64,000 bases of DNA, taken from positions 167,462-231,461 of the forward strand of contig JAKVBI010000012.1 of assembly GCA_022447545.1 (NCBI GenBank), in the 5' to 3' direction. A program made the position numbers and the translations under genes. Of the stretch, positions 53,590-62,191 are shown one piece after another. Under the pieces are notes generated by a model. The model was given only the letters and a program-made list of their open reading frames with translations. It searched no databases and was not told the DNA's origin. How positions within the stretch are numbered: the stretch's first letter is position 1; each line of letters opens with the position of its first letter. Source of the stretch: Myxococcota bacterium. GTDB taxonomy: Bacteria > Myxococcota_A > UBA9160 > SMWR01.

Positions 53590-54450
53590 ATGGGACTGCT
53601 CGATGGAAAGGTTGCGATCGTGACGGGTGCTGGAGGTGGCCTGGGCCGCGAGCACGCCCTGGCTCTATCCCGCGAAGGCGCAGCGGTGGTGGTCAATGAC
53701 CTGGGAGGGGCTCGTGACGGCACGGGTGAGGGGACTTCCATGGCGGACCAGGTGGTGGAGGAGATCCGCGCTGCCGGAGGAGAGGCCGTTGCCAACTACG
53801 ACAGCGTGGCCACTGTGGAGGGCGGTCAGAACATCGTGCAGTCGGCCCTCCACGCCTTCGACAAGGTGGACGTGGTGGTCAACAACGCCGGAATTCTGCG
53901 TGATAAATCGTTTGCCAACACGAGCGAGGAGATGTGGGACATCGTCGTTTCCGTTCACCTCAAGGGCACCTACTGCGTCAGCCATGCGGCTTATGGACAC
54001 ATGAAGACGCGCGGAGAGGGGGGCGTCATCATCAACACCTCGTCCACCTCGGGACTGAATGGGAACTTCGGCCAGGCGAATTATGGAGCCGCCAAGGCTG
54101 GAATTGCCGGGATGACGCGCTGTCTGGCCATCGAGGGCAAGAAATACGGTGTTCGCTGCTTCATTTTGGCCCCCGTGGCTCACACTCGTCTGACCGGGGA
54201 CCTGCCCGGATTCAGTGAGGAGATGAAGGTCAGCCTCGCTCCCAAGCTGGTTTCACCTCTGGTGGTCTATCTCGCGAGCGACCTCTCTGCCGACCAGACA
54301 GGAACGACGTTTTACGTGGGGGGCGGGCGAATTGCCGAAATGCGTGTCGTGACCCATTCCGGTATCACCAAGCAGGAAGACGATGGGGTCTGGACGGCTG
54401 AGGAGATCGCGGCGCAGATGAAGCCCGGAGAGATCCTGATGGCGGATTGA
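53590..54450 (+). CDS. Short-chain dehydrogenase, MFE-2/17beta-HSD4-like
   Basis: This 286-residue SDR has the cofactor loop VTGAGGGLGREHALAL, the NNAG motif (VVNNAGILRD), and the catalytic Ser, Tyr and Lys in TSSTSGLNGNFGQANYGAAK. The insert NDLGGARDGTGEG after the second strand is typical of the (3R)-hydroxyacyl-CoA dehydrogenase part of multifunctional enzyme type 2. It probably oxidises 3-hydroxyacyl-CoA in fatty-acid or sterol-side-chain breakdown. The ATG follows GGAGGAGAGG. The next gene encodes a PlsB-like acyltransferase. Confidence 0.92.
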   Translation: MGLLDGKVAIVTGAGGGLGREHALALSREGAAVVVNDLGGARDGTGEGTSMADQVVEEIRAAGGEAVANYDSVATVEGGQNIVQSALHAFDKVDVVVNNAGILRDKSFANTSEEMWDIVVSVHLKGTYCVSHAAYGHMKTRGEGGVIINTSSTSGLNGNFGQANYGAAKAGIAGMTRCLAIEGKKYGVRCFILAPVAHTRLTGDLPGFSEEMKVSLAPKLVSPLVVYLASDLSADQTGTTFYVGGGRIAEMRVVTHSGITKQEDDGVWTAEEIAAQMKPGEILMAD

Positions 54451-54613
54451 CGAGTCTGGGGCGCAGCCGCGCTGAGTGCTTTGGCGGGCTTCCCGTTCCA
54501 TCCTCCAAGGCCAGTCGGACCTCGGATCGTGTATTCTGAGCCGTTCGGAAGCGGCGCTACCCCGCCATCGGGCTTCCCCTGCTCTGGCTCGGAGACCCGA
54601 GAGGTCACTCAAG

Positions 54614-57229
54614 ATGACTGCCCCAGCCTCCCCCACTCCCGTGCGCTTGGGACGCGACGACGTGCTGTCGGCGATGTCGCAGCGGTTCAACCTCTTTTTT
54701 CGCTGGTTTGCACGGCGATTCTTCCGGCACTTCGACCTCGACGACGCCACCGTGGCGCGCCTGCGTGAACTCGAAGAGCGCGGCTCCGTGGTGTACGTCA
54801 TGCGATATGCGAGTCGCCTCGACTACTTCCTGTTCAACGCACTCTTCCTTCGCAAGGGCTTGAGGCTCTCGCAGTTCGCCAACGGGATCCGTTTCTACTA
54901 CTACCGGCCCGCCCTGGAGGCGTTGGGGATTGCGTTCCGACGTTCGCGAGGCGTGTCGGTGGCCGAGGAGCACGAGAGGGCGATCGGGCGGGTTCGCTCG
55001 ATGGTACGCGACGGCGAATCGATGTTTTTGTTCCTGCGAACCGCCACGCTTCGCGGGGCGCTTCGAGGACGGCGTGGGGCCATCGCGGCTGGAGAGCGTG
55101 AACGCGAACTCCTCGAAGAGGCGGTGTCGTTGGCGCGGGAATCCGAACGAGAGGTTTCCCTGGTTCCGTTAGCGCTTTTCTGGCGAAAAGGGCCTCGCGC
55201 GCGCCGCCGTTTCTTGAACCTCTTCTACGGCGCTCAGATCCGCCCCTCGGACCTTTCGAAGGTGACATCCTTCGTCACGACCTACCGCGGTTTGTTCGTC
55301 AAAGTAGGAGACTCCGTCGATTTGCGGGGTTTCGTGGAAAGTCGACGGGATCAAACGGTTCACGACGTGGCGCGTACGGTGCGGCGCTCGATTCAGACCT
55401 ACCTCTACCGGGAGGAGAAGGTGGTCGAGGGACCGACTCTCAAACCCCTGCACCGCGTGCAGGACATCGTGCTGGGGGACGTCAACGTCGCCGAGGCGAT
55501 CCGAAGCCACGCAGGCGAGAATCACGGCTCCATCGAGAAGTCACGTGCCGTCGCGGGAAAGATGTTCCGCGAGGTCGCCGCGAACATGAACTCCATGTTC
55601 CTCGCCATCTTGAATTTCGTTTTCGGCGCCATCATGCGCCGTTTGTTCGCAGCCATCGAAGTCTCGGGCATCGAGCGGGTCGCGGAACACGCCAAGCAGG
55701 AACCCATGGTTCTGGTCCCGAGCCATCGTTCCTATTTCGACTTCGTGATCATCTCCTGCATGTTCTACGACCATCATCTGGTTCCGCCTCACATCGCGGC
55801 TCGAGAGAATATGAGCTTCGGCCCGTTTGGCTTCATATTCAGGCGCTGTGGAGCGTTCTTCATGCGCCGGAGCTTCGACGATCCTCTCTACAAGGAGGTG
55901 TTTCGAAGCTACGTGGGGCACCTCATTCGTGAGGGATTTACCCAGGAGTTCTTCATCGAAGGGGGGCGTTCGCGGACGGGAAAGACTCTGGCGCCGCGCC
56001 TGGGCATGCTGTCCTGGAATCTCGAAGGCTTCTTGAGTAGTTCCCGCCGAGACCTGTCCTTCGTTCCCATTGCAATCACCTACGAGCGCCTGGTGGAGGA
56101 GGGGGCCATGGTGGGTGAACTGGAGGGTGCGCCCAAGGAGGAGGAGAGCATGATGGGCCTCATGCGCGCTCGGACTTTCCTCCGACGTCGATTTGGAAGC
56201 GTGCATGTCAACCTCGGTGAGCCGTTCTCTCTGGCAGAGGAGTTGGGAGACCGACGCGAACGCTTTGCCCAGCTGGAGACCGAAGAGGTTCGAACCGAGA
56301 AGCGATTGTTCACCGAAGGCCTGGGCAATCGAATTGCCGAGGCAATCAACTGGGCCGCCGTCGCGAATGCGACCTCCGTGGCGGCCTGCGGAATGCTGGG
56401 CCAGAGGCGTCGCGGTTCATTCCGGCGAGATCTCATCGCTCGCATGCAACAGGTCGTCGACCTGTTGCAGCTGCAGGACGTGAACATCACGCCGGCTTTG
56501 GCGGCTGACGGAGGAGAGTATCACGAGTCCATCAGTGCCCTGCTCGAGAGCAATCTGGTGCGTCTGTCCCACGACCCGCGGGGGGAGATTCTGTATTACG
56601 AAGAGTCGAAGCGGCGCGCCCTGGATCTCTACCGAAATTCCATCGTGCAGTTCATCGCAACCCCCAGCTTCCTGGCGCGTCGTCTTCTTCTTGGGCCAGC
56701 TCCCGGTGCACCGGCCGCCGAGATCGCCGAGGGGCTGGACTTCTTCTATTACGAGTTCTTCGTACCCATGGGGGAGGTCTTCGAGCAGCGTTTCGACCGC
56801 GTGCTCCAGTATTTCAAACAGGCGGGGTGGGCCGAGGAGCGGGAGGGTGCGCTCCACGCCACTGCCGAGGGCCGAGCGTCTCTCGAGTTCTTGGCTCTTC
56901 AAACTCAGGGGTTCGTGGAAGTCTATTTCGCCACGGTTGTTGCGCTGCTCGGCAACGAAGGCGAAATCAGCGCCAATGGCCTGCAAAAGGCTGCCACCGA
57001 GCAGTTCAGCCGTTCCACCCTGGTGGGGGAGGTGGAGCGCATCGAGGCCTCGAATCCGGTGACCTTCGGAAATGCCGTGGATCTGTTGGTGCGGCGCAAA
57101 GTGCTCGAGCGCTCGTCGGAGCAGCCCGGTGGGGACCGGCCCCGGGACACCGTCTACGAGCCCGGCTCCGAGTTCGAAGAACTCCCGCGGATCCACCGTC
57201 GTCTGGCGACGGCCTTGAGTGCCGGGTAG
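54614..57229 (+). CDS. PlsB-like glycerol-3-phosphate acyltransferase
   Basis: This 871-residue protein has the GPAT/AGPAT catalytic blocks in the middle: block I SHRSYFDF (HxxxxD, His371), block II GAFFMRRSF and block III FIEGGRSRTGK. The N-terminal 330 residues are helical with a second, degenerate acyltransferase-like segment (MRYASRLDYFLF), as in PlsB-type enzymes. The C-terminal 250 residues match the PlsB extension. It acylates glycerol-3-phosphate at sn-1 at the membrane. E. coli PlsB is 807 residues. The ATG at 54614 was chosen because upstream in-frame codons do not match the family. Confidence 0.92.
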   Translation: MTAPASPTPVRLGRDDVLSAMSQRFNLFFRWFARRFFRHFDLDDATVARLRELEERGSVVYVMRYASRLDYFLFNALFLRKGLRLSQFANGIRFYYYRPALEALGIAFRRSRGVSVAEEHERAIGRVRSMVRDGESMFLFLRTATLRGALRGRRGAIAAGERERELLEEAVSLARESEREVSLVPLALFWRKGPRARRRFLNLFYGAQIRPSDLSKVTSFVTTYRGLFVKVGDSVDLRGFVESRRDQTVHDVARTVRRSIQTYLYREEKVVEGPTLKPLHRVQDIVLGDVNVAEAIRSHAGENHGSIEKSRAVAGKMFREVAANMNSMFLAILNFVFGAIMRRLFAAIEVSGIERVAEHAKQEPMVLVPSHRSYFDFVIISCMFYDHHLVPPHIAARENMSFGPFGFIFRRCGAFFMRRSFDDPLYKEVFRSYVGHLIREGFTQEFFIEGGRSRTGKTLAPRLGMLSWNLEGFLSSSRRDLSFVPIAITYERLVEEGAMVGELEGAPKEEESMMGLMRARTFLRRRFGSVHVNLGEPFSLAEELGDRRERFAQLETEEVRTEKRLFTEGLGNRIAEAINWAAVANATSVAACGMLGQRRRGSFRRDLIARMQQVVDLLQLQDVNITPALAADGGEYHESISALLESNLVRLSHDPRGEILYYEESKRRALDLYRNSIVQFIATPSFLARRLLLGPAPGAPAAEIAEGLDFFYYEFFVPMGEVFEQRFDRVLQYFKQAGWAEEREGALHATAEGRASLEFLALQTQGFVEVYFATVVALLGNEGEISANGLQKAATEQFSRSTLVGEVERIEASNPVTFGNAVDLLVRRKVLERSSEQPGGDRPRDTVYEPGSEFEELPRIHRRLATALSAG

Positions 57230-57241
57230 ATTCCGCTTCCC

Positions 57242-57628
57242 GTGGACCCGCTAGCAATCGTCGATTTCAGCAAATCCAATGGTCTCGTGACGGCCATTGC
57301 CCAGGATCACGAGACAAGTGAGATCCTGATGGTGGCCTTCATGAACGAGGAATCCCTACGCAGGACCCTCGAGACGGGCGAAGTCGTGTACTGGAGCCGG
57401 TCCAGGAGCAAACTCTGGCACAAAGGCGAGGAGAGCGGAAACACCCAGATCGTGAAGTCCATTCACGTGGATTGTGATGGGGACTGCATTCTCTTCCAGG
57501 TCGAACAGCGGGGAGGAGCGGCCTGTCACACGGGACGGCGCAGCTGCTTTTTCCGGCGCTTGGAGGGTGACGCCTGGGAAGACGTTGGGGTCCAGGTCTT
57601 CGACCCCGAGGAGGTGTACGGAAAGTGA
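57242..57628 (+). CDS. hisI: Phosphoribosyl-AMP cyclohydrolase
   Basis: This 128-residue enzyme opens the purine ring of phosphoribosyl-AMP in histidine synthesis. [25 protein letters not shown] (quoted in part: [16 protein letters not shown]), KGEESGNTQ and the zinc-binding CDGDC...CHTG...SCFFR pattern are diagnostic. It is a free-standing HisI without a HisE domain. A GTG start is used, 12 bases after the acyltransferase stop. The stop overlaps the hisG GTG. Confidence 0.97.
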   Translation: MDPLAIVDFSKSNGLVTAIAQDHETSEILMVAFMNEESLRRTLETGEVVYWSRSRSKLWHKGEESGNTQIVKSIHVDCDGDCILFQVEQRGGAACHTGRRSCFFRRLEGDAWEDVGVQVFDPEEVYGK

Positions 57629-58512
57629 CCTCTCGTTCCAAGCCGATTCTGCGCCTCGGGATCCCCAAGGGCAGTCTTCAGGAGACGACCTTTCTGCTCT
57701 TCCGGAGGGCGGGGTTCGACATCCGTGTGGCGTCGCGCTCCTACTACCCGGAAATCGGTGATCCCGAGATCGAGTGTATTTTGATTCGCGCCCAGGAGAT
57801 GGCCCGCTACGTCGCTCAGGGGGTGCTCGATGTCGGCATCACCGGGATCGACTGGACTCTCGAGAACAAGGCGCAGGTCACGGAACTGGCGGACCTCCGG
57901 GCACCCTGGCCCAACTACGGGGCCGTGCGCTGGGTGGTTGCTGTCAAACAAGACTCATCGATACAGAGCCCCAAGGACCTTGAGGGAAAGCGCATTGCGA
58001 CCGAGGTGGTGGAGCTCACCAGGCAGTATCTGAAGGGGCACGGTGTGCAGGCCCAGTTGGAGTTTTCCTGGGGAGCCACAGAGGTGAAGCCCCCTCTATT
58101 GGCCGACGCCATTGTCGACGTGACGGAGACGGGTTCGAGCCTGCGAGCCAACGATCTTCGAATCGTGGACACGGTACTCGAGAGCACGCCAAGGTTGATT
58201 GCAAATCGGGAGTCCCACCAGGACGATACCAAGCGACGCAAGATGGAGCGCCTGCTGCTCATGCTTCGCGGGGCGATCCAGGCCGTGGGCCAGGTGGGGC
58301 TGATGCTGAATGCGCCCCGCGAGAACCTGTCCGCGGTTCTTTCCCTCCTACCCGCCCTGGGTAAGCCGACGGTTTCCCCCCTGTCCGATGGGGACTGGGT
58401 GGCGATCAATACCATTGTGGAAGAATCCGTTGTTACCGAACTGGTTCCAGGCCTAGTGGAGGCCGGCGCCCGGGGCATCGTCGAATACCCCCTCAACAAG
58501 ATCATCGAATGA
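57625..58512 (+). CDS. hisG: ATP phosphoribosyltransferase, long form
   Basis: This 295-residue first enzyme of histidine synthesis has [15 protein letters not shown], the PRPP-binding region [19 protein letters not shown], and the C-terminal ACT-like regulatory domain ([17 protein letters not shown], quoted in part; ending EYPLNKIIE). The regulatory domain marks the long, histidine-inhibited form that needs no HisZ. The GTG start overlaps the hisI stop (GTGA), and its stop overlaps the next ATG (ATGA). Confidence 0.97.
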   Translation: MTSRSKPILRLGIPKGSLQETTFLLFRRAGFDIRVASRSYYPEIGDPEIECILIRAQEMARYVAQGVLDVGITGIDWTLENKAQVTELADLRAPWPNYGAVRWVVAVKQDSSIQSPKDLEGKRIATEVVELTRQYLKGHGVQAQLEFSWGATEVKPPLLADAIVDVTETGSSLRANDLRIVDTVLESTPRLIANRESHQDDTKRRKMERLLLMLRGAIQAVGQVGLMLNAPRENLSAVLSLLPALGKPTVSPLSDGDWVAINTIVEESVVTELVPGLVEAGARGIVEYPLNKIIE

Positions 58513-59147
58513 TCCGCGTTCGGAGCCTGGGCCGCCTGCTCGTGGCGGTGCCGGACTACGCTCGGATTGCCTGGTGGGGGCTCGTTGGCCCGACCCTGTT
58601 CGAATCCGAGCCGCTCGTGGTTCACCAGGCTGTGGTGCTCGCGCGTGGTTCCTCGGTGGGGGACGCCCGCGAAGTGCTGCTGACCGTCCGCTGCGATTTG
58701 CGGGGGTGGGAGCTTCCGGGCGGAAATGCCGAGACGGGCGAAACCGGTGAAGAAGCCTTGCGGCGGGAGGTTCGTGAGGAGACCGGCCTGGACGTGTCCA
58801 TTGAACGTCTGGTGGGCGAATACGTGCGCAGCGGCTTTCGTCCCCACACCGCACGTGTCTATCTGTGCCGTGCCGACCGGGTTCCGCCCCGGCCGAGTCG
58901 CGAGACTCCCGTGGTTTCCTGGTTTCGTCTGGATGCGGTGCCGCGCACGTTGTTTCCCTGGTATGCCGGTCCCCTTCGCGACGCGCTGGAGAGCGACACG
59001 GGTCCCCGATACGAACATGAAGTCCAGGGATGGCGCCACATCGTTGCGGGTTTGTGGATCGACCTGCGGATGCGGATCAGCGACGACCGGGCTGGGCGCC
59101 GTGAGGGGGAGAGGTCTGCGGGAGCGCCCGAAGAGCGGGAGGTCTAG
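58509..59147 (+). CDS. NUDIX hydrolase
   Basis: This 212-residue protein has a complete Nudix box at about residues 76-98 (GGNAETGETGEEALRREV, then EETG), with the Glu ligands in REVREET. A non-conserved C-terminal region of 70 residues follows, ending in an Arg/Glu-rich tail. It would hydrolyse a nucleoside diphosphate linked to some group; the substrate is unknown. Translational coupling to hisG suggests a house-cleaning role for phosphoribosyl intermediates, an inference. Its stop overlaps that of the convergent zinc-ribbon gene at CTAG. Confidence 0.88.
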   Translation: MIRVRSLGRLLVAVPDYARIAWWGLVGPTLFESEPLVVHQAVVLARGSSVGDAREVLLTVRCDLRGWELPGGNAETGETGEEALRREVREETGLDVSIERLVGEYVRSGFRPHTARVYLCRADRVPPRPSRETPVVSWFRLDAVPRTLFPWYAGPLRDALESDTGPRYEHEVQGWRHIVAGLWIDLRMRISDDRAGRREGERSAGAPEEREV

Positions 59148-59632
59148 CCGCGGTTCTCGCGCAGCCCGCTGGCCTCCCACTCCTTGCTGAGTTGCTGGAG
59201 TTTGTGGGAGAAATCCTCGAATTCATCGTCGAAGGAGAGGATGATCTCGGTGGTGCGGGGGATGTCGTCGCCGTTGAGGAGACCGCGGTAGCGGTTCAGA
59301 TTGGCCAGGATCGCCTCGGCAACCTTGAGAGCTCGCTTCTCGGTCTTGATCAGGGGCGACTGTAGGGTGTAGACGTTGTTGCGCCCCCAGAGGCTCTCGT
59401 CTCGGACGATTGCGATTTCGCGGTAGAGGCTGTTGATCGGGTCGAAGTTGTACTCGACACGAACCTCCTTGAAGATGTCCGTGTTGCCCGTGTAGAAGCC
59501 TCGCTCCTTCTCCACTTTCCCGAGCTGACGACAGCGCGGGCAGTAGAAGGTGTCTCCGTGATTCAGGAGGAACACGCCTTTGGCGTAATCCTCACAATCT
59601 GTGTTTTCGCAATAACCGACGCCGCGTTTCAT
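59144..59632 (-). CDS. Zinc-ribbon protein of unknown function
   Basis: This 162-residue soluble protein starts MKRGVGYCENTDCEDYAKG. A second Cys pair (FYCPRCRQLGK) follows, so residues 1-40 form a likely zinc ribbon (C-x4-C...C-x2-C). The remainder (about 50-160) is a mixed alpha/beta domain, acidic at the end. I do not recognise a family. The ATG at 59632 follows GAGG with nine bases between; an ATG three codons upstream lacks spacing. The leader contains an 8-bp hairpin with a C6 loop about 40 bases before the start. Confidence 0.8.
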   Translation of the reverse strand: MKRGVGYCENTDCEDYAKGVFLLNHGDTFYCPRCRQLGKVEKERGFYTGNTDIFKEVRVEYNFDPINSLYREIAIVRDESLWGRNNVYTLQSPLIKTEKRALKVAEAILANLNRYRGLLNGDDIPRTTEIILSFDDEFEDFSHKLQQLSKEWEASGLRENRG

Positions 59633-59669
59633 ATTGGCCATCCTCTTTTCGGACCGCCTCCCGGACTCA

Positions 59670-59691
59670 TCGCCAACGGGGGGGTTGGCGA
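59670..59691 (-). promoter_or_regulatory. Hairpin in the leader of the zinc-ribbon gene
   Basis: TCGCCAAC (59670-59677) and GTTGGCGA (59684-59691) form a perfect 8-bp inverted repeat around six G residues (a C6 loop in the minus-strand RNA). It lies about 30-60 bases upstream of the start codon. Function unknown; possible translational or termination control. Confidence 0.4.
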
Positions 59692-60127
59692 GGCCTTCGC
59701 GATGTTTTTCCGGGTCCTTGCAGGGGGTTCATCGCAAACCCCGTGCCACCGGAACCCGGCTACGCCGCATTCTGCTTTGCCCGGCCCTCTTTAGACCAGT
59801 CGCTTACCACTGTTTTGCGTGTGAGCGGGGGGCTCGAGAGATCCATTGATGGGTGGCGCGAGGGGAAGAGAGAGAAGCAGTCTTCCGTCAGTTGCCGATT
59901 CGATCAGGGCTCGCGCAAGTTCTGTCGCACCCGGGGACCTTGCTCCCCATTCTGTCACGCTTTCCCGCTGGGGGTTGGGTCAGCGCCTGCCTCCATGGGT
60001 AGAGAACCAAACGGCAGCCGATTTGCGGCTGTTTAAGCTTATACCGACCGAGGGCGGCCGCTGTCAACCTGCACGGCCTGGGTTCCGGAGTGGGGCCTCT
60101 GGAGCGGGTGCGAATTGCGCTTTTATA
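59692..60127. other. Spacer between the zinc-ribbon gene and ccmC
   Basis: About 435 bases with no credible gene, tRNA or repeat. The stretch around 60035-60045 (TTAAGCTTATA) and the last 20 bases before ccmC are AT-rich. It must contain the promoter for the zinc-ribbon gene and the 3' end of the ccm transcript. Confidence 0.4.
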
Positions 60128-60817
60128 TCAATCGTCTAGAAGCGCTTCCTCAAGTATCGCTCGGCGCCGGGTCAGGTCGACCCGCAGCAGCAACAGGTAG
60201 GCGAAGGCGGCAAAGCCCGCGAGTACGGAGATGAGAAATGGCCATCTCATTCCGTCACCCAGGCTGTCTCTCTCGAGGTTGTCGGGGTGCATGGCCGCCT
60301 CCCCGAACAGTTCGATTGCGTAGTAGTTGAGCGGAATCTCGAGCACGCCGACGATCCCGTAGACGGCCGCGAAGCGAGCTGCCCGCTCGCTGCCCTCGGT
60401 GAAGCTGCGCAGCAGTAGGTACGCGAGGTAGGTGAACCAGAGCAGGAGCGTGATCGTGAGCCGGGGGTCCCAGACCCACCAGTGTCCCCAGGTTCCCTTG
60501 GCCCAGATTGGGCCCGATACGATCATCAGGGTGCAGAAGACCACACCGACCTCTGCGCTGGAGTGGGCGACCTGGTCGTAGCGTACCTCCCCTCGCCACA
60601 GGTACAGGATCCCGAAGAGGGCGGTGATTGCGAAGCCGAGGTATGCGGCGAAGGCACTGGGGACGTGCACGTAGAGGATCTTCTGGATGACCCCCTGCAT
60701 GGAGTCGATGGGAGCCGAGTAGACCAGGATCGCGAAGGCCAGGCCCAGGGCCAGCAGGATCCACCCGCTTACGCGTAGGGCACGGCCAGGGGAGGGATTT
60801 GCGTGGGCGGTCGTCAT
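60128..60817 (-). CDS. ccmC: Heme exporter protein CcmC
   Basis: This 229-residue, six-span membrane protein of the heme-handling family has the tryptophan-rich motif GHWWVWDPRLT on the periplasmic side and conserved His residues (VHVPSAF, and Asn-Tyr-rich loops later). It works with CcmAB in System I cytochrome c maturation, loading heme on CcmE. The ATG lies one base after the ccmB stop (TGACATG). No ccmE, ccmF or ccmG is downstream on this strand within the window. Confidence 0.95.
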   Translation of the reverse strand: MTTAHANPSPGRALRVSGWILLALGLAFAILVYSAPIDSMQGVIQKILYVHVPSAFAAYLGFAITALFGILYLWRGEVRYDQVAHSSAEVGVVFCTLMIVSGPIWAKGTWGHWWVWDPRLTITLLLWFTYLAYLLLRSFTEGSERAARFAAVYGIVGVLEIPLNYYAIELFGEAAMHPDNLERDSLGDGMRWPFLISVLAGFAAFAYLLLLRVDLTRRRAILEEALLDD

Positions 60818-60818
60818 G

Positions 60819-61484
60819 TCATCCGTCCAGGACGTAGTCGAAGAGGATGAAGGAGGCGATGCAATAGATTCCATCCGCGACGAGCAGGAGCTGAAGCGAG
60901 CCCGGGGGGACCTTCCCCTCGGTGAACAAGCCAACGGTGGCCTCTACCGCTGCTGCCAGTACCGGCAGCAGCGGGGGAATCATCAACAGGGGCAACATCA
61001 CTTCGCGAAAGCGCGTGCGAACCGCCATGGCAGAGAAGAATGTACCCACACTGCACAGGCCAGCGGAACCCAGCGCCACGATTCCTGCGAACTGAGGAAC
61101 GATGCCCGAAAAATCCAGCTGGAAGAACACCGCGAAAACCACTGCGACCACGATCTGCACGGCGCCGAGGATCAAGAAATTGGCGAGGAACTTTCCCAAG
61201 AAGACCCAACCGCGATCCACCGGAGCGAGGGCGAGAACCGAGATGGCGTCGTTCTCGAGTTCGATGGAGAAGGCCCGGTTCAGGCCCAGGAGAGCCGCAA
61301 AAACGTAGGCGACCCACAGCAGTCCCGGCGCCTGGCTGGCGTTGCGAGCCGTGGCGCCACCGGGCAGTGCGAAGTGGAACACCACAACCACCAGCAGGGA
61401 GAACACGAGCATTGCCACTACGCGTTCGCGACTGCGCCACTCGGACACGAGGTCCTTCCACAGCACTGCGGCCAGGACCCTCAA
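60819..61484 (-). CDS. ccmB: Heme exporter protein CcmB
   Basis: This 221-residue ABC permease has about six spans. It opens LAAVLWKDLVSEWRSRERVVAM, the usual CcmB start, with NRAFSIELENDAISVLALAPVD in the first loop (quoted in part: FSIELENDAISVL). With CcmA it drives holo-CcmE release. The start is a TTG that overlaps the ccmA stop (TTGA). Confidence 0.95.
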   Translation of the reverse strand: MRVLAAVLWKDLVSEWRSRERVVAMLVFSLLVVVVFHFALPGGATARNASQAPGLLWVAYVFAALLGLNRAFSIELENDAISVLALAPVDRGWVFLGKFLANFLILGAVQIVVAVVFAVFFQLDFSGIVPQFAGIVALGSAGLCSVGTFFSAMAVRTRFREVMLPLLMIPPLLPVLAAAVEATVGLFTEGKVPPGSLQLLLVADGIYCIASFILFDYVLDG

Positions 61485-62191
61485 GGGCTGCCCTCCGTCG
61501 ACTCTGCGTAGAGGGTCTCGAGGCTTTCCGAGGTGAGCGCGGCCCCCCGAATCTCGCGAGCGATCCTTCCGTTCAGCAGGATCAGCGCCGAATCTGCTAC
61601 CTGGGCGACCCGTGACAGATCGTGGGTAACGATCAACAGGGTCCGGTCGTCTTGTCGAAGTTCTGATAGCCGTTCCGCGAGCTTCGCCGAGGCTCGTCCA
61701 TCGAGGCCTGAGAAGGGTTCATCCAGCAGGAGAACTGCCGGGTCGTGGACCAGGGCACGCGCGATGGACAGGCGCTGGGCCATTCCCCGGGAGAAGGATC
61801 CCGCAGTCCGGTTCGCCACATGCCGAAGGTCCGCTTCCTCCAGAAGCTTGTCGACCCTGGCTCCTAGTTCGGGGACGCCGAGCAGACGGCCCGCAAACAG
61901 CAGGTTTTCCCGAGCCGTCAGGTGGGGGTAGAGGAAGGTCTCGTGGGCGATCAGCCCGACTTTCTGGCGGGCGGCGGGCTTTCCTGCACCGAGGCCAGCG
62001 ATGGACAGATGGCCCGAAGTCGGTCGCGACAGGCCCGCGACGAGTCGCAGTAGAGTCGATTTTCCGGCGCCATTGGGTCCAAGCAGCGCCACGCGCGAGC
62101 CGCCTGGGATCGAGAGGTCGATTCCGCGCAGGGCTGGGTTGCGCCCGAAACGCTTTTCCAGGCCCTTGGCGTGGATCGCCATCCCCGTCAT
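61481..62191 (-). CDS. ccmA: Heme exporter ATP-binding protein CcmA
   Basis: This 236-residue ABC ATPase has Walker A LLGPNGAGKSTLLRL, signature SRGMAQRLSIARAL, Walker B VLLLDEPFSGLD and the H-loop VTHDL. It pairs with CcmB. The ATG at 62191 overlaps the stop of the upstream membrane gene (ATGA); a second ATG three codons later is possible. Family length is about 210-230. Confidence 0.95.
   Translation of the reverse strand: MTGMAIHAKGLEKRFGRNPALRGIDLSIPGGSRVALLGPNGAGKSTLLRLVAGLSRPTSGHLSIAGLGAGKPAARQKVGLIAHETFLYPHLTARENLLFAGRLLGVPELGARVDKLLEEADLRHVANRTAGSFSRGMAQRLSIARALVHDPAVLLLDEPFSGLDGRASAKLAERLSELRQDDRTLLIVTHDLSRVAQVADSALILLNGRIAREIRGAALTSESLETLYAESTEGSP

Noticed and set aside
59846-60139. 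97-codon frame in the spacer before ccmC
   Set aside because: No ribosome binding site, no family features and unusual composition.
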